From Bacillus sp. FSL K6-3431 (lineage in GTDB: Bacteria > Bacillota > Bacilli > Bacillales > Bacillaceae_C), in the NCBI RefSeq assembly GCF_038002605.1, contig NZ_JBBOCT010000001.1, positions 5,394,001 through 5,458,000 on the forward strand: a stretch of 64,000 nt of DNA, given 5' to 3'. The first letter of the stretch is position 1. Each line of letters opens with the position of its first letter. The translations under genes and the position numbers were made by a program. The notes beneath the pieces are model-generated. The model was not told where the DNA came from, ran no database searches, and was given only the letters and a program-made list of their open reading frames with translations. Shown here one piece after another: positions 45,071 through 54,147 of this stretch.

Positions 45071-46003
45071 ATGGAAACTGTATTGCAATATATACCTATG
45101 CAAATAAGTGAGCTGATCCAAAGCTTACCTAATAAATTATTGACGGAAATGGAAGAGATTAGATTAAGAATAGGAAGACCAGTAGAAGTATGTGCAAGCT
45201 GTCAGCCACACTTTCTCAATTATACTTTCACAAAGAAAGATGCAGATCAATTTATTAGTAAATTAGCCAATCATTCCTTTTATACACTTGATGAAGAGTT
45301 AAAAAAAGGCTATATCACGATAGCGGGCGGACATCGAGTTGGTCTTGCTGGAAAAGTTATTTTAGAAAATGGTTACGTAAAAGCGATTCGGCATTTGGCG
45401 TCATTTAACATAAGAATAGCTCGGGAAAAACCAGGTGTTGCTGATAAGTATATTCCATATCTATATGATCAAGGCTGGAAAAATACGATGGTCATTGGTG
45501 CACCACAGACAGGTAAAACTACATTGCTGAGGGATCTTGCTAGACTCGCATCAACAGGCATGGAAAATTATCATATTCCGGCATTAAAAGTGGGAATTGT
45601 CGATGAACGATCAGAAATTGCAGGCTGTGTGCATGGAGAACCACAATTGCGGTTTGGACCGAGAGTCGATGTACTAGATGCATGTCCGAAAGCAGAAGGT
45701 ATGATGATGATGATACGTTCGATGAGTCCAGACGTATTAATTGTAGATGAAATCGGTCGCCCAGAGGACAGTATAGCTATTTTAGAAGCAGTTAATGCAG
45801 GAATCAAATTAATCATGACAATGCATGGGCGTAATATAGCAGAAGTTAAAAATAGACCGATGTTAAAAGAAATTTTTGATCAGAATGTATTTGAGCGTGT
45901 AATAGGTCTGTCCCGTGAAAAAGGGCCCGGTACTGTTACGACCATTTCGGATGCCAAAGGCAATACCATTACTAGAAAAACAGCGTTACTACATTATGTT
46001 TAA
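45071..46003 (+). CDS. spoIIIAA: Stage III sporulation AAA-like ATPase SpoIIIAA
   Basis: A 310-residue secretion-ATPase-like protein with Walker A GAPQTGKTT (about 142-150) and Walker B VLIVDEIGRPED. It also has the VGIVDERSEIAG block. It is proposed to energise the SpoIIIA-SpoIIQ channel between mother cell and forespore. GGAGGAACTG precedes the ATG. It begins the eight-gene spoIIIA operon and overlaps spoIIIAB. Confidence 0.96.
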   Translation: METVLQYIPMQISELIQSLPNKLLTEMEEIRLRIGRPVEVCASCQPHFLNYTFTKKDADQFISKLANHSFYTLDEELKKGYITIAGGHRVGLAGKVILENGYVKAIRHLASFNIRIAREKPGVADKYIPYLYDQGWKNTMVIGAPQTGKTTLLRDLARLASTGMENYHIPALKVGIVDERSEIAGCVHGEPQLRFGPRVDVLDACPKAEGMMMMIRSMSPDVLIVDEIGRPEDSIAILEAVNAGIKLIMTMHGRNIAEVKNRPMLKEIFDQNVFERVIGLSREKGPGTVTTISDAKGNTITRKTALLHYV

Positions 46004-46511
46004 AATAATTGGTGCAATTTTCATTATTGTCGCAACGACTTGGATAGGATTTGAATTTTCCAAACGGTTAAGTGATCGGACGAAGCAACTCAGACTATTT
46101 AGAAATTCCTTGCAAACGTTAGAAGCAGAAATTATGTATGGACATGCACCACTAGAAGAAGCAGCACGAAGAATCGCTTCTCAGCTACCAAAGCCGGTCT
46201 CTCTTCATTATCGCTTATTTGCGGATAAATTAACTTTAGCAGGTGCAACCGTTATGTCTGCATGGGAGGAAAGCTTGAAAGAAACATGGCAGCTAACCGC
46301 ATTGCAGCGCAGTGAATTTGAAATACTTCTACAATTTGGTGAAAATCTTGGCAGGCATGATAGGCAAACACAACAAAAACAAATTATGCTAGCACTTACA
46401 CATCTTGAACGTGAGGAAGAAACGGCTCGTGATAAACAAAAAAGTTATGAAAAAATGACAAAAAGCCTTGGTATATTATCGGGGATTCTATTAATTATCT
46501 TGCTTATATAG
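45996..46511 (+). CDS. spoIIIAB: Stage III sporulation protein SpoIIIAB
   Basis: A 171-residue GspF-like protein with an N-terminal membrane helix (about 3-20), a cytoplasmic helical domain and a C-terminal helix. ATG 45996 overlaps the spoIIIAA stop; the longer open frame inside spoIIIAA is ignored. RLSDRTKQLRLFRNSLQTLE is typical of the family. It is probably the platform partner of SpoIIIAA. Confidence 0.92.
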   Translation: MFKIIGAIFIIVATTWIGFEFSKRLSDRTKQLRLFRNSLQTLEAEIMYGHAPLEEAARRIASQLPKPVSLHYRLFADKLTLAGATVMSAWEESLKETWQLTALQRSEFEILLQFGENLGRHDRQTQQKQIMLALTHLEREEETARDKQKSYEKMTKSLGILSGILLIILLI

Positions 46512-46672
46512 TCTAGCTTTTATTTCTTCCTCACAAGATGATTTAATGGCTAACTCCTTTTTTGCAACATGTCATATCTCACCTATGTGCCATAGAGGGT
46601 TCTACTAAGGATTTTAGACCGTTCGACCAATTTAGATGTGCTTACGCAATTGTAGTGACAGGGGGATAGGTA

Positions 46673-46876
46673 ATGGGCATAGATGTAGATGTCATATTTA
46701 AAATAGCTGGAGTGGGAATCGTTGTAGCTTTTCTTCACACCATCCTTGATCAAGTAGGCAAGAAAGAATATGCACAATGGGTTACATTGTTTGGATTTAT
46801 TTATATTTTATTTATGGTCGTAGCAATAGTAGATGATTTGTTTCAAAAAATAAGATCAGTATTCTTATTCCAGTGA
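46673..46876 (+). CDS. spoIIIAC: Stage III sporulation protein SpoIIIAC
   Basis: A 67-residue membrane protein with two helices, containing DVIFKIAGVGIVVAFLH and VGKKEYAQWVTLFGFI. This is a near-invariant family of the feeding-channel complex. AGGGGGATAGG precedes ATG 46673. The 160 bases after spoIIIAB are unusually long for this operon and hold no clear element. Confidence 0.94.
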   Translation: MGIDVDVIFKIAGVGIVVAFLHTILDQVGKKEYAQWVTLFGFIYILFMVVAIVDDLFQKIRSVFLFQ

Positions 46877-46891
46877 TAGGAGGGGACTGTC

Positions 46892-47284
46892 ATCGTCATC
46901 CTACAAATTGCGGGAATTGCATTAATCACAACATTTCTTGCCTTGGCCATTAAAGATCAAAAACCTAATTTTTCATTTTTGCTAGTTTTATTTGTTGGTA
47001 GTGGCATATTTATTTTTCTTGTCGATCAAATTCAACTTATATTTACAATGATTGAACATTTAGCTGCTAGTGCTAACGTTAATATGATGTACGTGAAAAC
47101 AATGTTGAAAATTATTGGTATCGCTTATATCGCAGAGTTTGCGGCACATATTAGTAAGGATGCTGGTCTTGGAGCAATGGCGGCAAAAGTGGAACTCGCT
47201 GGAAAGATTTTAATATTAGCGATGGCTGTTCCGATTTTGACCGCTATGATTGAAACGATTATTCAAATGATGCCCGCAAGGTAA
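46892..47284 (+). CDS. spoIIIAD: Stage III sporulation protein SpoIIIAD with apparent AUC start
   Basis: Homology to B. subtilis SpoIIIAD (133 residues) begins at IVILQIAGIALITTFLALA, a first membrane helix. The frame is open only from 46880 and has no ATG, GTG or TTG until TTG 46943, which would delete that helix. ATC 46892 lies 6 bases after AGGAGGGG and gives 130 residues. Downstream motifs (NVNMMYVKTMLKIIGIAY, VELAGKILILAMAVPI) are intact. It is part of the SpoIIIA-SpoIIQ channel. Confidence 0.85.
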   Translation: MVILQIAGIALITTFLALAIKDQKPNFSFLLVLFVGSGIFIFLVDQIQLIFTMIEHLAASANVNMMYVKTMLKIIGIAYIAEFAAHISKDAGLGAMAAKVELAGKILILAMAVPILTAMIETIIQMMPAR

Positions 47285-47314
47285 CGCGAGTGTAAGAACG
47301 GGGTGGACCTGATC

Positions 47315-48526
47315 ATGAAATCTTTGAAGCTCATATTGTTGGCCTGCTTCTTATTACTAATCGGGGCAGAAAATGTACAAGCTGTTCAGAATGAAAATGA
47401 AGTAAATGAGCCAGATACTGAGCCAGATACTGAGCCAGATACTGATTATGTTACAAATCAAATAAATAACTTAGGACTTGAGGAATTAACAGAGTACTGG
47501 GATGCGATCGTCACAGAATATGGAAGTTATTTGCCCGAAAGTCAGAGAGGAACACTACTAGAATTTGTGAAAGGGGAGAAAACCTTTTCAATTGAAGGGT
47601 GGCTCAGAGGTTTCATTGCATTTGCTTTTCAGGAAGTTGTGATGAATGCAAAGCTACTTGGAGCAATTATTATGCTTTCTATTTTCAGTGCTATTTTACA
47701 ATCCTTACACAATGCTTTTGAAAATGGGGCAGTAAGCAAAATTGCTTATTCGGTTATTTTTATGGTGTTGATTATTATGGCATTAAATAGTTTTCGCATT
47801 GCTGCTGATTATGCAGTAAGTGCCATCGATGCGATGAGCCAATTCATTTTTGCGCTACTGCCACTAGTTCTCGCCCTCATTGCTTCATCAGGAGGTGTGG
47901 CGTCATCGACGTTCTTTCATCCGGTTTTAATATTTCTTATTAATGTGAGCGGCATTGTTATTAAAAATATTGTGCTACCTCTTTTGTTCCTCTCCACCCT
48001 ACTTAGTATAACAAGCGCTTTAAGTGGTCAATTTAAAGTCACGCAACTTTCAGGTTTATTACAAAAAGCAAGTGTAGGTGTACTTGGAATTTTTGTGACT
48101 ATATTACTAGGTGTTATCTCTGTACAAGGAACTGCAACCGCTGTTGCGGACGGTGTTGCGATAAAAACAGCAAAATTTGTTGCGGGAAACGCTATCCCTG
48201 TTGTTGGACGCATGTTTACTGATGCAGCAGATACGGTAATAACAGCATCATTACTCCTGAAAAATACTGTTGGAATCGCAGGTGCAGCAATCGTTTTATT
48301 AATTGCCGTTTTTCCGGCAATAAAAATACTAGTCATTTCATTCATGTATAAACTAGCGGCTGCATTTATGCAACCGCTTGGGGATGGTCCTGTAATTGAA
48401 TGTCTAAATATTGTTAGTAAAAACATGTTATATATCTTTGCTTCACTTGCGATTATCTCATTCATGTTTTTTCTAAGTATCACAATACTCGTCGCTTCGG
48501 GGAATATTACAATGATGATCAGATAA
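47315..48526 (+). CDS. spoIIIAE: Stage III sporulation protein SpoIIIAE
   Basis: A 403-residue protein with a signal sequence (cleavage after about AENVQA), an extracytoplasmic N-terminal domain and several membrane helices forming the channel body. Just after the signal it has a threefold EPDT repeat encoded by a 12-base tandem repeat. ATG 47315 was chosen with GGGGTGG upstream. It is needed for SigG activity through the SpoIIIA-SpoIIQ channel. Confidence 0.94.
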   Translation: MKSLKLILLACFLLLIGAENVQAVQNENEVNEPDTEPDTEPDTDYVTNQINNLGLEELTEYWDAIVTEYGSYLPESQRGTLLEFVKGEKTFSIEGWLRGFIAFAFQEVVMNAKLLGAIIMLSIFSAILQSLHNAFENGAVSKIAYSVIFMVLIIMALNSFRIAADYAVSAIDAMSQFIFALLPLVLALIASSGGVASSTFFHPVLIFLINVSGIVIKNIVLPLLFLSTLLSITSALSGQFKVTQLSGLLQKASVGVLGIFVTILLGVISVQGTATAVADGVAIKTAKFVAGNAIPVVGRMFTDAADTVITASLLLKNTVGIAGAAIVLLIAVFPAIKILVISFMYKLAAAFMQPLGDGPVIECLNIVSKNMLYIFASLAIISFMFFLSITILVASGNITMMIR

Positions 48527-48640
48527 TACGAACTTCATTAAGCATTATATCTTATTGGTATTGTGAGAAAAGTTTAGATTTCGATGATCTAGACTAGGTC
48601 ACTTTTTAGTTCTACTCGTTTATTTAAAGGAGGAAGTAGC

Positions 48641-49273
48641 ATGCCATTTTTAAGTGATTGGATTTTAAATATTATTATATTTTTGTTGCTTGCAATGGTT
48701 ATCGATATGCTACTCCCGAGTTCAACTATGAAAAAATACGCAAAGCTTGTTATTGGTTTACTTCTAATCGGGATGATTCTATCCCCGATTTATAAGATAA
48801 TGTCTATGGATTTTGATCTTGTATTAAAATCGTTATCTCCAACAGTAAATGAAAATATTCAAATGCAAGAAAATTTACTAGAAAAGAAAAAAAGAGAAAT
48901 ACAAGCCTCACAGTATGCATATACATTAGAGCAACTGGCTGTCCTTATGAAGACTGATGTGGAAAAGGAGATGATAGAGAAATTTGATCTTACGATATCA
49001 AACATAAAAATATCAGCAGATACGAACGCGGAGCCAATAATTGAACATTTAAAGAGCGTTAAAGTCAGTCTTGAAACAAATAAAGAAAAAACATCAGCAA
49101 TTACTCCAGTAAGTATTAACATCAATGAAAGTTCGGAAAAGCAAATGCCAGTAGATCACACAAAAATCCTTGAAACACTTTCAGCACGTTGGGAAATACC
49201 AGTTTCGATTATCGAAATTGTGCCGAAAGGAGAAACCGAAGAAGAATATGAACAACAAAAACGGGCCCCTTGA
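48641..49273 (+). CDS. spoIIIAF: Stage III sporulation protein SpoIIIAF
   Basis: A 210-residue protein with two N-terminal membrane helices (about 5-25 and 34-52, flanking the conserved LLPSSTMKKYAKLVIG) and a ring-building-motif domain outside. AAAGGAGG precedes the ATG. It overlaps spoIIIAG by 26 bases. It is expected to form rings in the intermembrane space. Confidence 0.93.
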   Translation: MPFLSDWILNIIIFLLLAMVIDMLLPSSTMKKYAKLVIGLLLIGMILSPIYKIMSMDFDLVLKSLSPTVNENIQMQENLLEKKKREIQASQYAYTLEQLAVLMKTDVEKEMIEKFDLTISNIKISADTNAEPIIEHLKSVKVSLETNKEKTSAITPVSININESSEKQMPVDHTKILETLSARWEIPVSIIEIVPKGETEEEYEQQKRAP

Positions 49274-49907
49274 TTGGCTAAAAAACAAATTAGGAGACAC
49301 GTCTACGGGCAATAAACATGGCAAACATTATTATCTGATTCTATTGCTTTTAGCAGGAGCGATCTTTATGTTGATGGGGAACTTTTTTGGTAAAGATCCT
49401 CTTTCAGAACCAGTTTCCGGTTTAAATCAAGATGCAAATGATGATAACACTGCAGAAACAATGAAACAGCAAGATACTGGAAAAAATAATAGAATGAAGA
49501 TATATGAAGAGCAATATGAAAATCAATTAAAAGAAGCATTAGAGCAAATCGTTGGGGTCCAAGCAGTCACGGTTGTAGTGAACGTCGAGTCGACTGAAAG
49601 TCAGGTTTTTGAGAAAAATACCACTTTGAAAAATCAAACAACAAGTGAAGAGGATGATAAAGGTGGTAAAAGACAAGTAGAAGATCAGTCACATGAAGAG
49701 CAGCTTGTGATCGTTCGAGAAGGAGAAAAGGAAGTTCCGATTATTACGGAAACGAGAAAACCAAGTATTAAAGGTGTACTAGTTGTAGCCGGTGGAGCAG
49801 AAAACATGCAGGTGAAGAAATGGATAATTGAAGCTGTAACAAGGTCACTAGACGTTCCTAGCCATAAGGTGGCAGTTATGCCAAAAAAAACTAAGGGGGA
49901 TTCCTAA
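49248..49907 (+). CDS. spoIIIAG: Stage III sporulation protein SpoIIIAG
   Basis: A 219-residue protein with one membrane helix (about 25-44) and an extracellular ring-building-motif domain (YENQLKEALEQIVGVQAV..., KGVLVVAGGAEN). SpoIIIAG is known to assemble a large ring resembling type III secretion rings. ATG 49248 was chosen; the longer frame is an overlap shadow. It abuts spoIIIAH with no gap. Confidence 0.93.
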   Translation: MNNKNGPLDWLKNKLGDTSTGNKHGKHYYLILLLLAGAIFMLMGNFFGKDPLSEPVSGLNQDANDDNTAETMKQQDTGKNNRMKIYEEQYENQLKEALEQIVGVQAVTVVVNVESTESQVFEKNTTLKNQTTSEEDDKGGKRQVEDQSHEEQLVIVREGEKEVPIITETRKPSIKGVLVVAGGAENMQVKKWIIEAVTRSLDVPSHKVAVMPKKTKGDS

Positions 49908-50453
49908 ATGCTGTTAAAAAAGCAAACGGTTTGGCTTTTAACGATGTTAAGTTTAGTTGTGGTTTTATCTGTTTATTATGTGACTTCTAATCCAAGTAAA
50001 AATGATCTGGCAACAATAGGAAACGGAGATACATCTGAGGTTGGAAGTAAAACAGCTGCTGATGATCCAGACATGAAGATCGTAACAGAAGCGGCAGGCG
50101 ACGAAGTTTTTGAGACGGTACGAATGGATTTGCAAGATAAACGTAGTAAAGAAGTGCAAGATTTGACTGTGAAAATGGGATCTCCAGAACTGTCAGCTGA
50201 CGAGAAAGATAAAATATATACGCAAATGGAAGAAATAAATGAATATAGTACAAAGGAAAAAACAGTAGAAAGTTTAGTTAAAGGCCTTGGGTATGACGAT
50301 GCATTAGTCAGAGCGGATGAAAACGAAGTAAAAATAACTGTAAAGTCATCAGAAGAACATTCTCGTGCAGCTGCTGTGAAAATATTAAAAGTTATACACG
50401 AGAATATTGGAACGGAAATTGCGGCAACAGTAGAATTTAATTCAAATAAATGA
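49908..50453 (+). CDS. spoIIIAH: Stage III sporulation protein SpoIIIAH
   Basis: A 181-residue protein with an N-terminal membrane helix (about 8-26) and a C-terminal YscJ/FliF-like domain that binds forespore SpoIIQ across the intermembrane space. The conserved C-terminal region includes EKTVESLVKGLGYDDALVR. The ATG follows directly on the spoIIIAG stop behind AAGGGGGA. Last gene of the operon. Confidence 0.95.
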   Translation: MLLKKQTVWLLTMLSLVVVLSVYYVTSNPSKNDLATIGNGDTSEVGSKTAADDPDMKIVTEAAGDEVFETVRMDLQDKRSKEVQDLTVKMGSPELSADEKDKIYTQMEEINEYSTKEKTVESLVKGLGYDDALVRADENEVKITVKSSEEHSRAAAVKILKVIHENIGTEIAATVEFNSNK

Positions 50454-50473
50454 TCATATAATAAGGCTAATCT

Positions 50474-50513
50474 ATGACGGAGGGAGAATTTTTCCCCTCC
50501 GTCATTCTTTATA
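50474..50513 (+). terminator. Terminator of the spoIIIA operon
   Basis: ATGACGGAGGG pairs with CCCTCCGTCAT around a short A/T loop, followed by TCTTTAT. Confidence 0.85.
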
Positions 50514-50516
50514 ATA

Positions 50517-50667
50517 GAGGAAGTTCAAAAAGTCACCAAATGATAAACGGCGAATTTCTTCGTTACTCGGTTTTTCTGGTTCTCACGTATTAAAAGCATA
50601 CGCTCCGATCCTTAAAACCTTCGCGCCTCGAACTTCTTGTTTCTAATTTGGCACCTTTTTGAACATC
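50517..50667. repeat. MITE-like repeat, copy 2
   Basis: About 150 bp bounded by GAAGTTCAAAAAGTC and GCACCTTTTTGAACATC, which are inverted. The left block (accaaatgataaacggcgaatttcttcgtt) is shared with copies 1 and 3, and the right block (gcctcgaact...cttgtttctaatttggcacc) with copy 3. The middle 'cacgtattaaaagcatacgctc' is shared with copy 4. It lies between the spoIIIA terminator and accB. No ORF. Confidence 0.8.
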
Positions 50668-50771
50668 ACTAATAAATAAAAATTGAACTGTTTAGCAACT
50701 AGGATTGAATTCTTGTATGGTTTTATAATATGATATTAGTAGCTACTCATAAAAATAAAGGAGTGTCATGA

Positions 50772-51269
50772 ATGCTAAAAATTCAAGAAATTCGTGAACT
50801 TATAAAACTAATTGATCAATCCGATATCGAGGAATTTGTATTTGAGCATGAAGGTTCGAAAGTTGAAATGAAAAAAAACATCGTCAAACAGCAAGTTCAG
50901 CCACTATTACCGGTAGCGCAAGCACCAACAATTCAAACTGTAAGCCAGCCTTTGAACATAGAGCCTGTAGCAACAGTTACTTCAGGCCAAGTGGAAGCCC
51001 AAGGTCAATCTACTGTTGATACAAGTAACTTGCACACAGTATCATCTCCAATGGTTGGTACATATTATGAATCTTCAACACCGGATACACCTGCTTATGT
51101 TCAAGTTGGATCGGGAGTGAAAGAGGATACTGTTGTTTGTATAGTAGAAGCGATGAAATTATTTAATGAAATTGAAGCTGAAGTGGAAGGTGAGATTGTG
51201 GAAGTCCTCGTTAAAAATGGCGAACTTGTAGAGTATGGACAACCATTATTTTTAGTCAAGCCTAGATAA
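50772..51269 (+). CDS. accB: Biotin carboxyl carrier protein of acetyl-CoA carboxylase
   Basis: A 165-residue protein with an N-terminal helix, a Pro/Gln/Val-rich flexible linker (about 40-85) and a C-terminal biotinyl domain. The biotinylated Lys is in [11 protein letters not shown]. It carries the carboxyl group from AccC to the carboxyltransferase for malonyl-CoA synthesis. The ATG follows AAAGGAGTG. It is the first gene of the accB-accC operon. Confidence 0.95.
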   Translation: MLKIQEIRELIKLIDQSDIEEFVFEHEGSKVEMKKNIVKQQVQPLLPVAQAPTIQTVSQPLNIEPVATVTSGQVEAQGQSTVDTSNLHTVSSPMVGTYYESSTPDTPAYVQVGSGVKEDTVVCIVEAMKLFNEIEAEVEGEIVEVLVKNGELVEYGQPLFLVKPR

Positions 51270-51281
51270 GGAGCGAAATCC

Positions 51282-52637
51282 ATGATAAAAAAGGTATTAA
51301 TTGCAAATAGGGGAGAAATTGCAGTCAGGATTATTAGGGGCTGCAAAGAAATGAATATAGAAACCGTTGCTGTTTTCGCGGAAGCTGACAGGGAAGCTTT
51401 ACATGTTCAATTAGCTGATGAAGCATACTGTATCGGACCTACCGCATCGAAGGATAGCTATTTAAACACAGCGAATGTGATAAGTGTTGCTAAATTAACT
51501 GACTGTGATGCGATACATCCAGGTTATGGATTTTTAGCTGAAAATGAAGATTTTGCTGAGCTATGTCGCGATTGTAATATTATTTTCATTGGACCAAGTC
51601 CAGAAGCAATTTCTAAAATGGGAACAAAAGATGTTGCCAGGGAAACAATGAAAATGGCTGGGGTTCCGATCGTTCCAGGATCACAGGGAATAATTAAAGA
51701 TGGGGACGAAGCATTGCAATTATCAGAAAAAATTGGATACCCTGTTATCATAAAAGCTACCGCAGGTGGTGGTGGTAAAGGAATTAGGGTCGCGAAAAAT
51801 GAAGAAGAACTAATAAAGGGAATTAATATAACTCAACAAGAAGCAATGACTGCTTTTGGTAATCCTGGGGTATACATAGAAAAGTATATAGAGGATTTCC
51901 GTCATGTTGAAATTCAAATAATGGCTGATGGCCATGGAAATGTCATTCATCTTGGTGAGAGAGATTGTTCCATTCAGAGAAGATTACAAAAATTATTGGA
52001 GGAAACACCGTCTCCAGCTATTGATTCTGAAATGCGGGAACAAATGGGTGAAGCAGCAGTAAAAGCTGCTCAAGCTGTTGATTACACAGGTGCAGGTACG
52101 ATAGAATTTATTTATGATTATCGAAATAGGGAATTTTACTTCATGGAAATGAATACTAGAATTCAAGTTGAACATACAATCACAGAAATGGTAACAGGAG
52201 TAGATTTAATTAAAGAGCAAATTCTTGTTGCTTCAGGTAATACGCTATCTGTTACACAAGAAGAGGTCACCTTTAATGGTTGGGCCATCGAATGCAGGAT
52301 CAATGCCGAAAATCCTGAGAAAAACTTTATGCCATCTGCCGGGAAAATTGCCATGTACTTACCACCTGGTGGGTTCGGAATAAGAGTAGATTCAGGAGCA
52401 TATCCCGGTTATACAATCCCACCTTATTATGATTCCATGATCGCAAAAGTAATTTCACATGGTGCAACAAGGGAAGAAGCAATAGCTAGAATGAAACGAG
52501 CATTAGAAGAATTTGTTATTGATGGCGTAAAAACGACTATTCCATTTCATTTAAATCTATTAGAAAATGAAGCATTTATCGATGGAAACTTTAATACAAA
52601 GTTTTTAGATATTCATGACGTCATGAACCAAAAATAA
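51282..52637 (+). CDS. accC: Biotin carboxylase subunit of acetyl-CoA carboxylase
   Basis: A 451-residue ATP-grasp enzyme with the N-terminal [14 protein letters not shown], the glycine-rich ATP loop [12 protein letters not shown] and the catalytic ERDCSIQRR and [14 protein letters not shown] motifs. It carboxylates biotin on AccB. It starts 12 bases after accB, behind AAGGAGCG, and yqhY follows 15 bases after its stop. Confidence 0.96.
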   Translation: MIKKVLIANRGEIAVRIIRGCKEMNIETVAVFAEADREALHVQLADEAYCIGPTASKDSYLNTANVISVAKLTDCDAIHPGYGFLAENEDFAELCRDCNIIFIGPSPEAISKMGTKDVARETMKMAGVPIVPGSQGIIKDGDEALQLSEKIGYPVIIKATAGGGGKGIRVAKNEEELIKGINITQQEAMTAFGNPGVYIEKYIEDFRHVEIQIMADGHGNVIHLGERDCSIQRRLQKLLEETPSPAIDSEMREQMGEAAVKAAQAVDYTGAGTIEFIYDYRNREFYFMEMNTRIQVEHTITEMVTGVDLIKEQILVASGNTLSVTQEEVTFNGWAIECRINAENPEKNFMPSAGKIAMYLPPGGFGIRVDSGAYPGYTIPPYYDSMIAKVISHGATREEAIARMKRALEEFVIDGVKTTIPFHLNLLENEAFIDGNFNTKFLDIHDVMNQK

Positions 52638-52652
52638 CGGAGGTGTTTTAAC

Positions 52653-53069
52653 ATGGAAGAGAGTATGAATATGCTTGAAATGACACAAGATAATGAACAA
52701 AGCCATGGTAAAATTGAAATAGCACCAGAGGTAATTGAAGTTATTGCTGGAATCGCTGCATCGGAAATCGAGGGTGTAGCACAAATGCGTGGCAATTTCG
52801 CTTCAGGTGTGGTTGAGCGACTTGGAAAGAAAAATCATGGCAAAGGTATTAGAGTGGAGCTTGCGGAAGAGGGAATCAAAGTAGATGTCTTTTGCTTAAT
52901 GAACTTTGGGGTATCCATTCCAACTATAGCTCAAAAGGTACAAGATAACATCCGTCAAACTTTGTATAATATGACGGCACTTGATGTAGAAGAAGTAAAT
53001 GTTCACATCGTTGGCGTTGCCTTTGAGAACCAACGTCAAGAAATGGTTGATGAAATAGAAGAACAGTGA
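52653..53069 (+). CDS. yqhY: Asp23/DUF322 family protein YqhY
   Basis: A 138-residue protein with the Asp23 core (GKIEIAPEVIEVIAGIAA, DVFCLMNFGVSIPTIAQKV, VEEVNVHIVGVAF). It is always linked to accB-accC in Firmicutes and has been connected to control of acetyl-CoA carboxylase activity or lipid homeostasis in B. subtilis. ATG 52653 behind ACGGAGG; ATG 52665 is an alternative start. Confidence 0.92.
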   Translation: MEESMNMLEMTQDNEQSHGKIEIAPEVIEVIAGIAASEIEGVAQMRGNFASGVVERLGKKNHGKGIRVELAEEGIKVDVFCLMNFGVSIPTIAQKVQDNIRQTLYNMTALDVEEVNVHIVGVAFENQRQEMVDEIEEQ

Positions 53070-53195
53070 TGAATCCTACATTTAATGGACAGTAAAACAG
53101 CCAGTAAAATAAAGAAAAGTATATGAGGCTAACAGTTCCTAAATTGTCAGCGGGGAAGCGGATAAAGTGCCTCCTCGATAAAAGTATCACTGTAT

Positions 53196-53228
53196 GAGCC
53201 AGAGGTATATCCTTTGGCTTTTTAAAAT
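53196..53228 (+). terminator. Terminator of the acc-yqhY operon
   Basis: AGCCAGAGG pairs with CCTTTGGCT around TATAT, followed by TTTT. Confidence 0.75.
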
Positions 53229-53328
53229 TTTTCTTCCAACGATGTGTTTCACACAATCTCATGTTACACTAGGTACATAAACTAGCCTACGATTAACGGC
53301 GATTGTATATTGGTTCTTATTTTTAAAG

Positions 53329-53720
53329 AGGATGTTCAAAAAGGCACCAAATGATAAACGGCGAATTTCTTCGTTGGTAATTAGGTAATTAGGATCCTCT
53401 GTTAAGGATCCTCTGTTAAGGATCCTCTGTTAAGATCGCTCACGTCCTGTGAGCAACACAGAGGTCAGCACATCGTGTGCAAGTACGTCCTGTGAGCAAA
53501 CAGAGGTCAGCACATCGTGTGCAAGTACGTCCTGTGAGCAACACAGAGGTCAGCACGTCGTGTGCAAGTACGTCCTGTGAGCAACACAGAGGTCAGCACG
53601 TCGTGTGCAAGTATGTCCTGTGGGCAAAACGTAGAAGTCAGCACACCCTGTGCAAGTCTGATCCTAAAACCTTCTCGCCTCGAACTGCTTGTTTCTAATT
53701 TGGCACCTTTTTGAACACGC
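53329..53720. repeat. MITE-like repeat, copy 3, enlarged by internal tandem repeats
   Basis: About 390 bp from GATGTTCAAAAAGGCACCAAA to TTTGGCACCTTTTTGAACA, which are near-perfect inverted ends. Inside are three 14-bp AGGATCCTCTGTTA units (53391-53433) and then five 42-45 bp units. The nusB ribosome binding site begins within 10 bases of its right end, so the repeat forms the immediate upstream region of nusB. Confidence 0.85.
53442..53657. repeat. Five tandem 42-45 bp units
   Basis: The units begin ACGTCCTGTGAGCAA and end with GTGTGCAAGT, and each contains GAGGTCAGCAC. Units 3 and 4 are identical by eye, while 1, 2 and 5 carry a few changes. Parts of each unit are self-complementary (GCACA..TGTGC). 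There are no unique spacers, so this is not a CRISPR array. Confidence 0.9.
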
Positions 53721-53742
53721 ACTTAAAGGAGTTTTATATAAA

Positions 53743-54132
53743 ATGAAAAGAAGAATAGCGCGAGAAAAGGCATTGCAGGCAATGTACCAAATTGATATGA
53801 GTGAGGCAGATCCCGCTGAAGCGCTTAAGAATGTGTTGGAAGATGAAAGTCCTGATCCATTTTTACAGAAATTGGTGGAAGGGACAGTTGCTAACCTAGA
53901 AGAAATTGATCAGGAAATCAGTAAGCATTTAGAACGCTGGACCATTGATAGATTGGCAAAGGTTGATGTAAGTATTTTAAGAATTGGTGCGTATGAATTA
54001 CTATATACTGATGATGTACCACAAAATGTTGTAATCAATGAGGCAATTGAAATCGCAAAGCTCTTTGGTGATGAAAAGTCAGGTAAATTTGTGAATGGCA
54101 TTTTATCCAAAGTAAAGGGTGAGGAGCAATAA
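53743..54132 (+). CDS. nusB: Transcription antitermination factor NusB
   Basis: A 129-residue all-helical protein that binds boxA RNA with NusE and promotes rRNA antitermination. It has the RRIAREKALQAMYQID start and the VVINEAIEIAKLFGDEKSGKFVNGIL signature. ATG 53743 follows AAAGGAG; the frame upstream runs into the repeat and is ignored. In relatives it directly follows yqhY; here the enlarged repeat intervenes. Confidence 0.95.
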   Translation: MKRRIAREKALQAMYQIDMSEADPAEALKNVLEDESPDPFLQKLVEGTVANLEEIDQEISKHLERWTIDRLAKVDVSILRIGAYELLYTDDVPQNVVINEAIEIAKLFGDEKSGKFVNGILSKVKGEEQ

Positions 54133-54147
54133 CTGGGGGGAATGGAA

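Noticed and set aside
53442..53657. Regularly repeated 42-45 bp units as a possible CRISPR array
   Set aside because: The units are contiguous with no unique spacers, no cas genes are nearby, and they lie inside a MITE-like element.
53477..53698. 73-codon plus-strand frame across the tandem repeats
   Set aside because: It is only the repeat translated; there is no ribosome binding site and the content is low-complexity.
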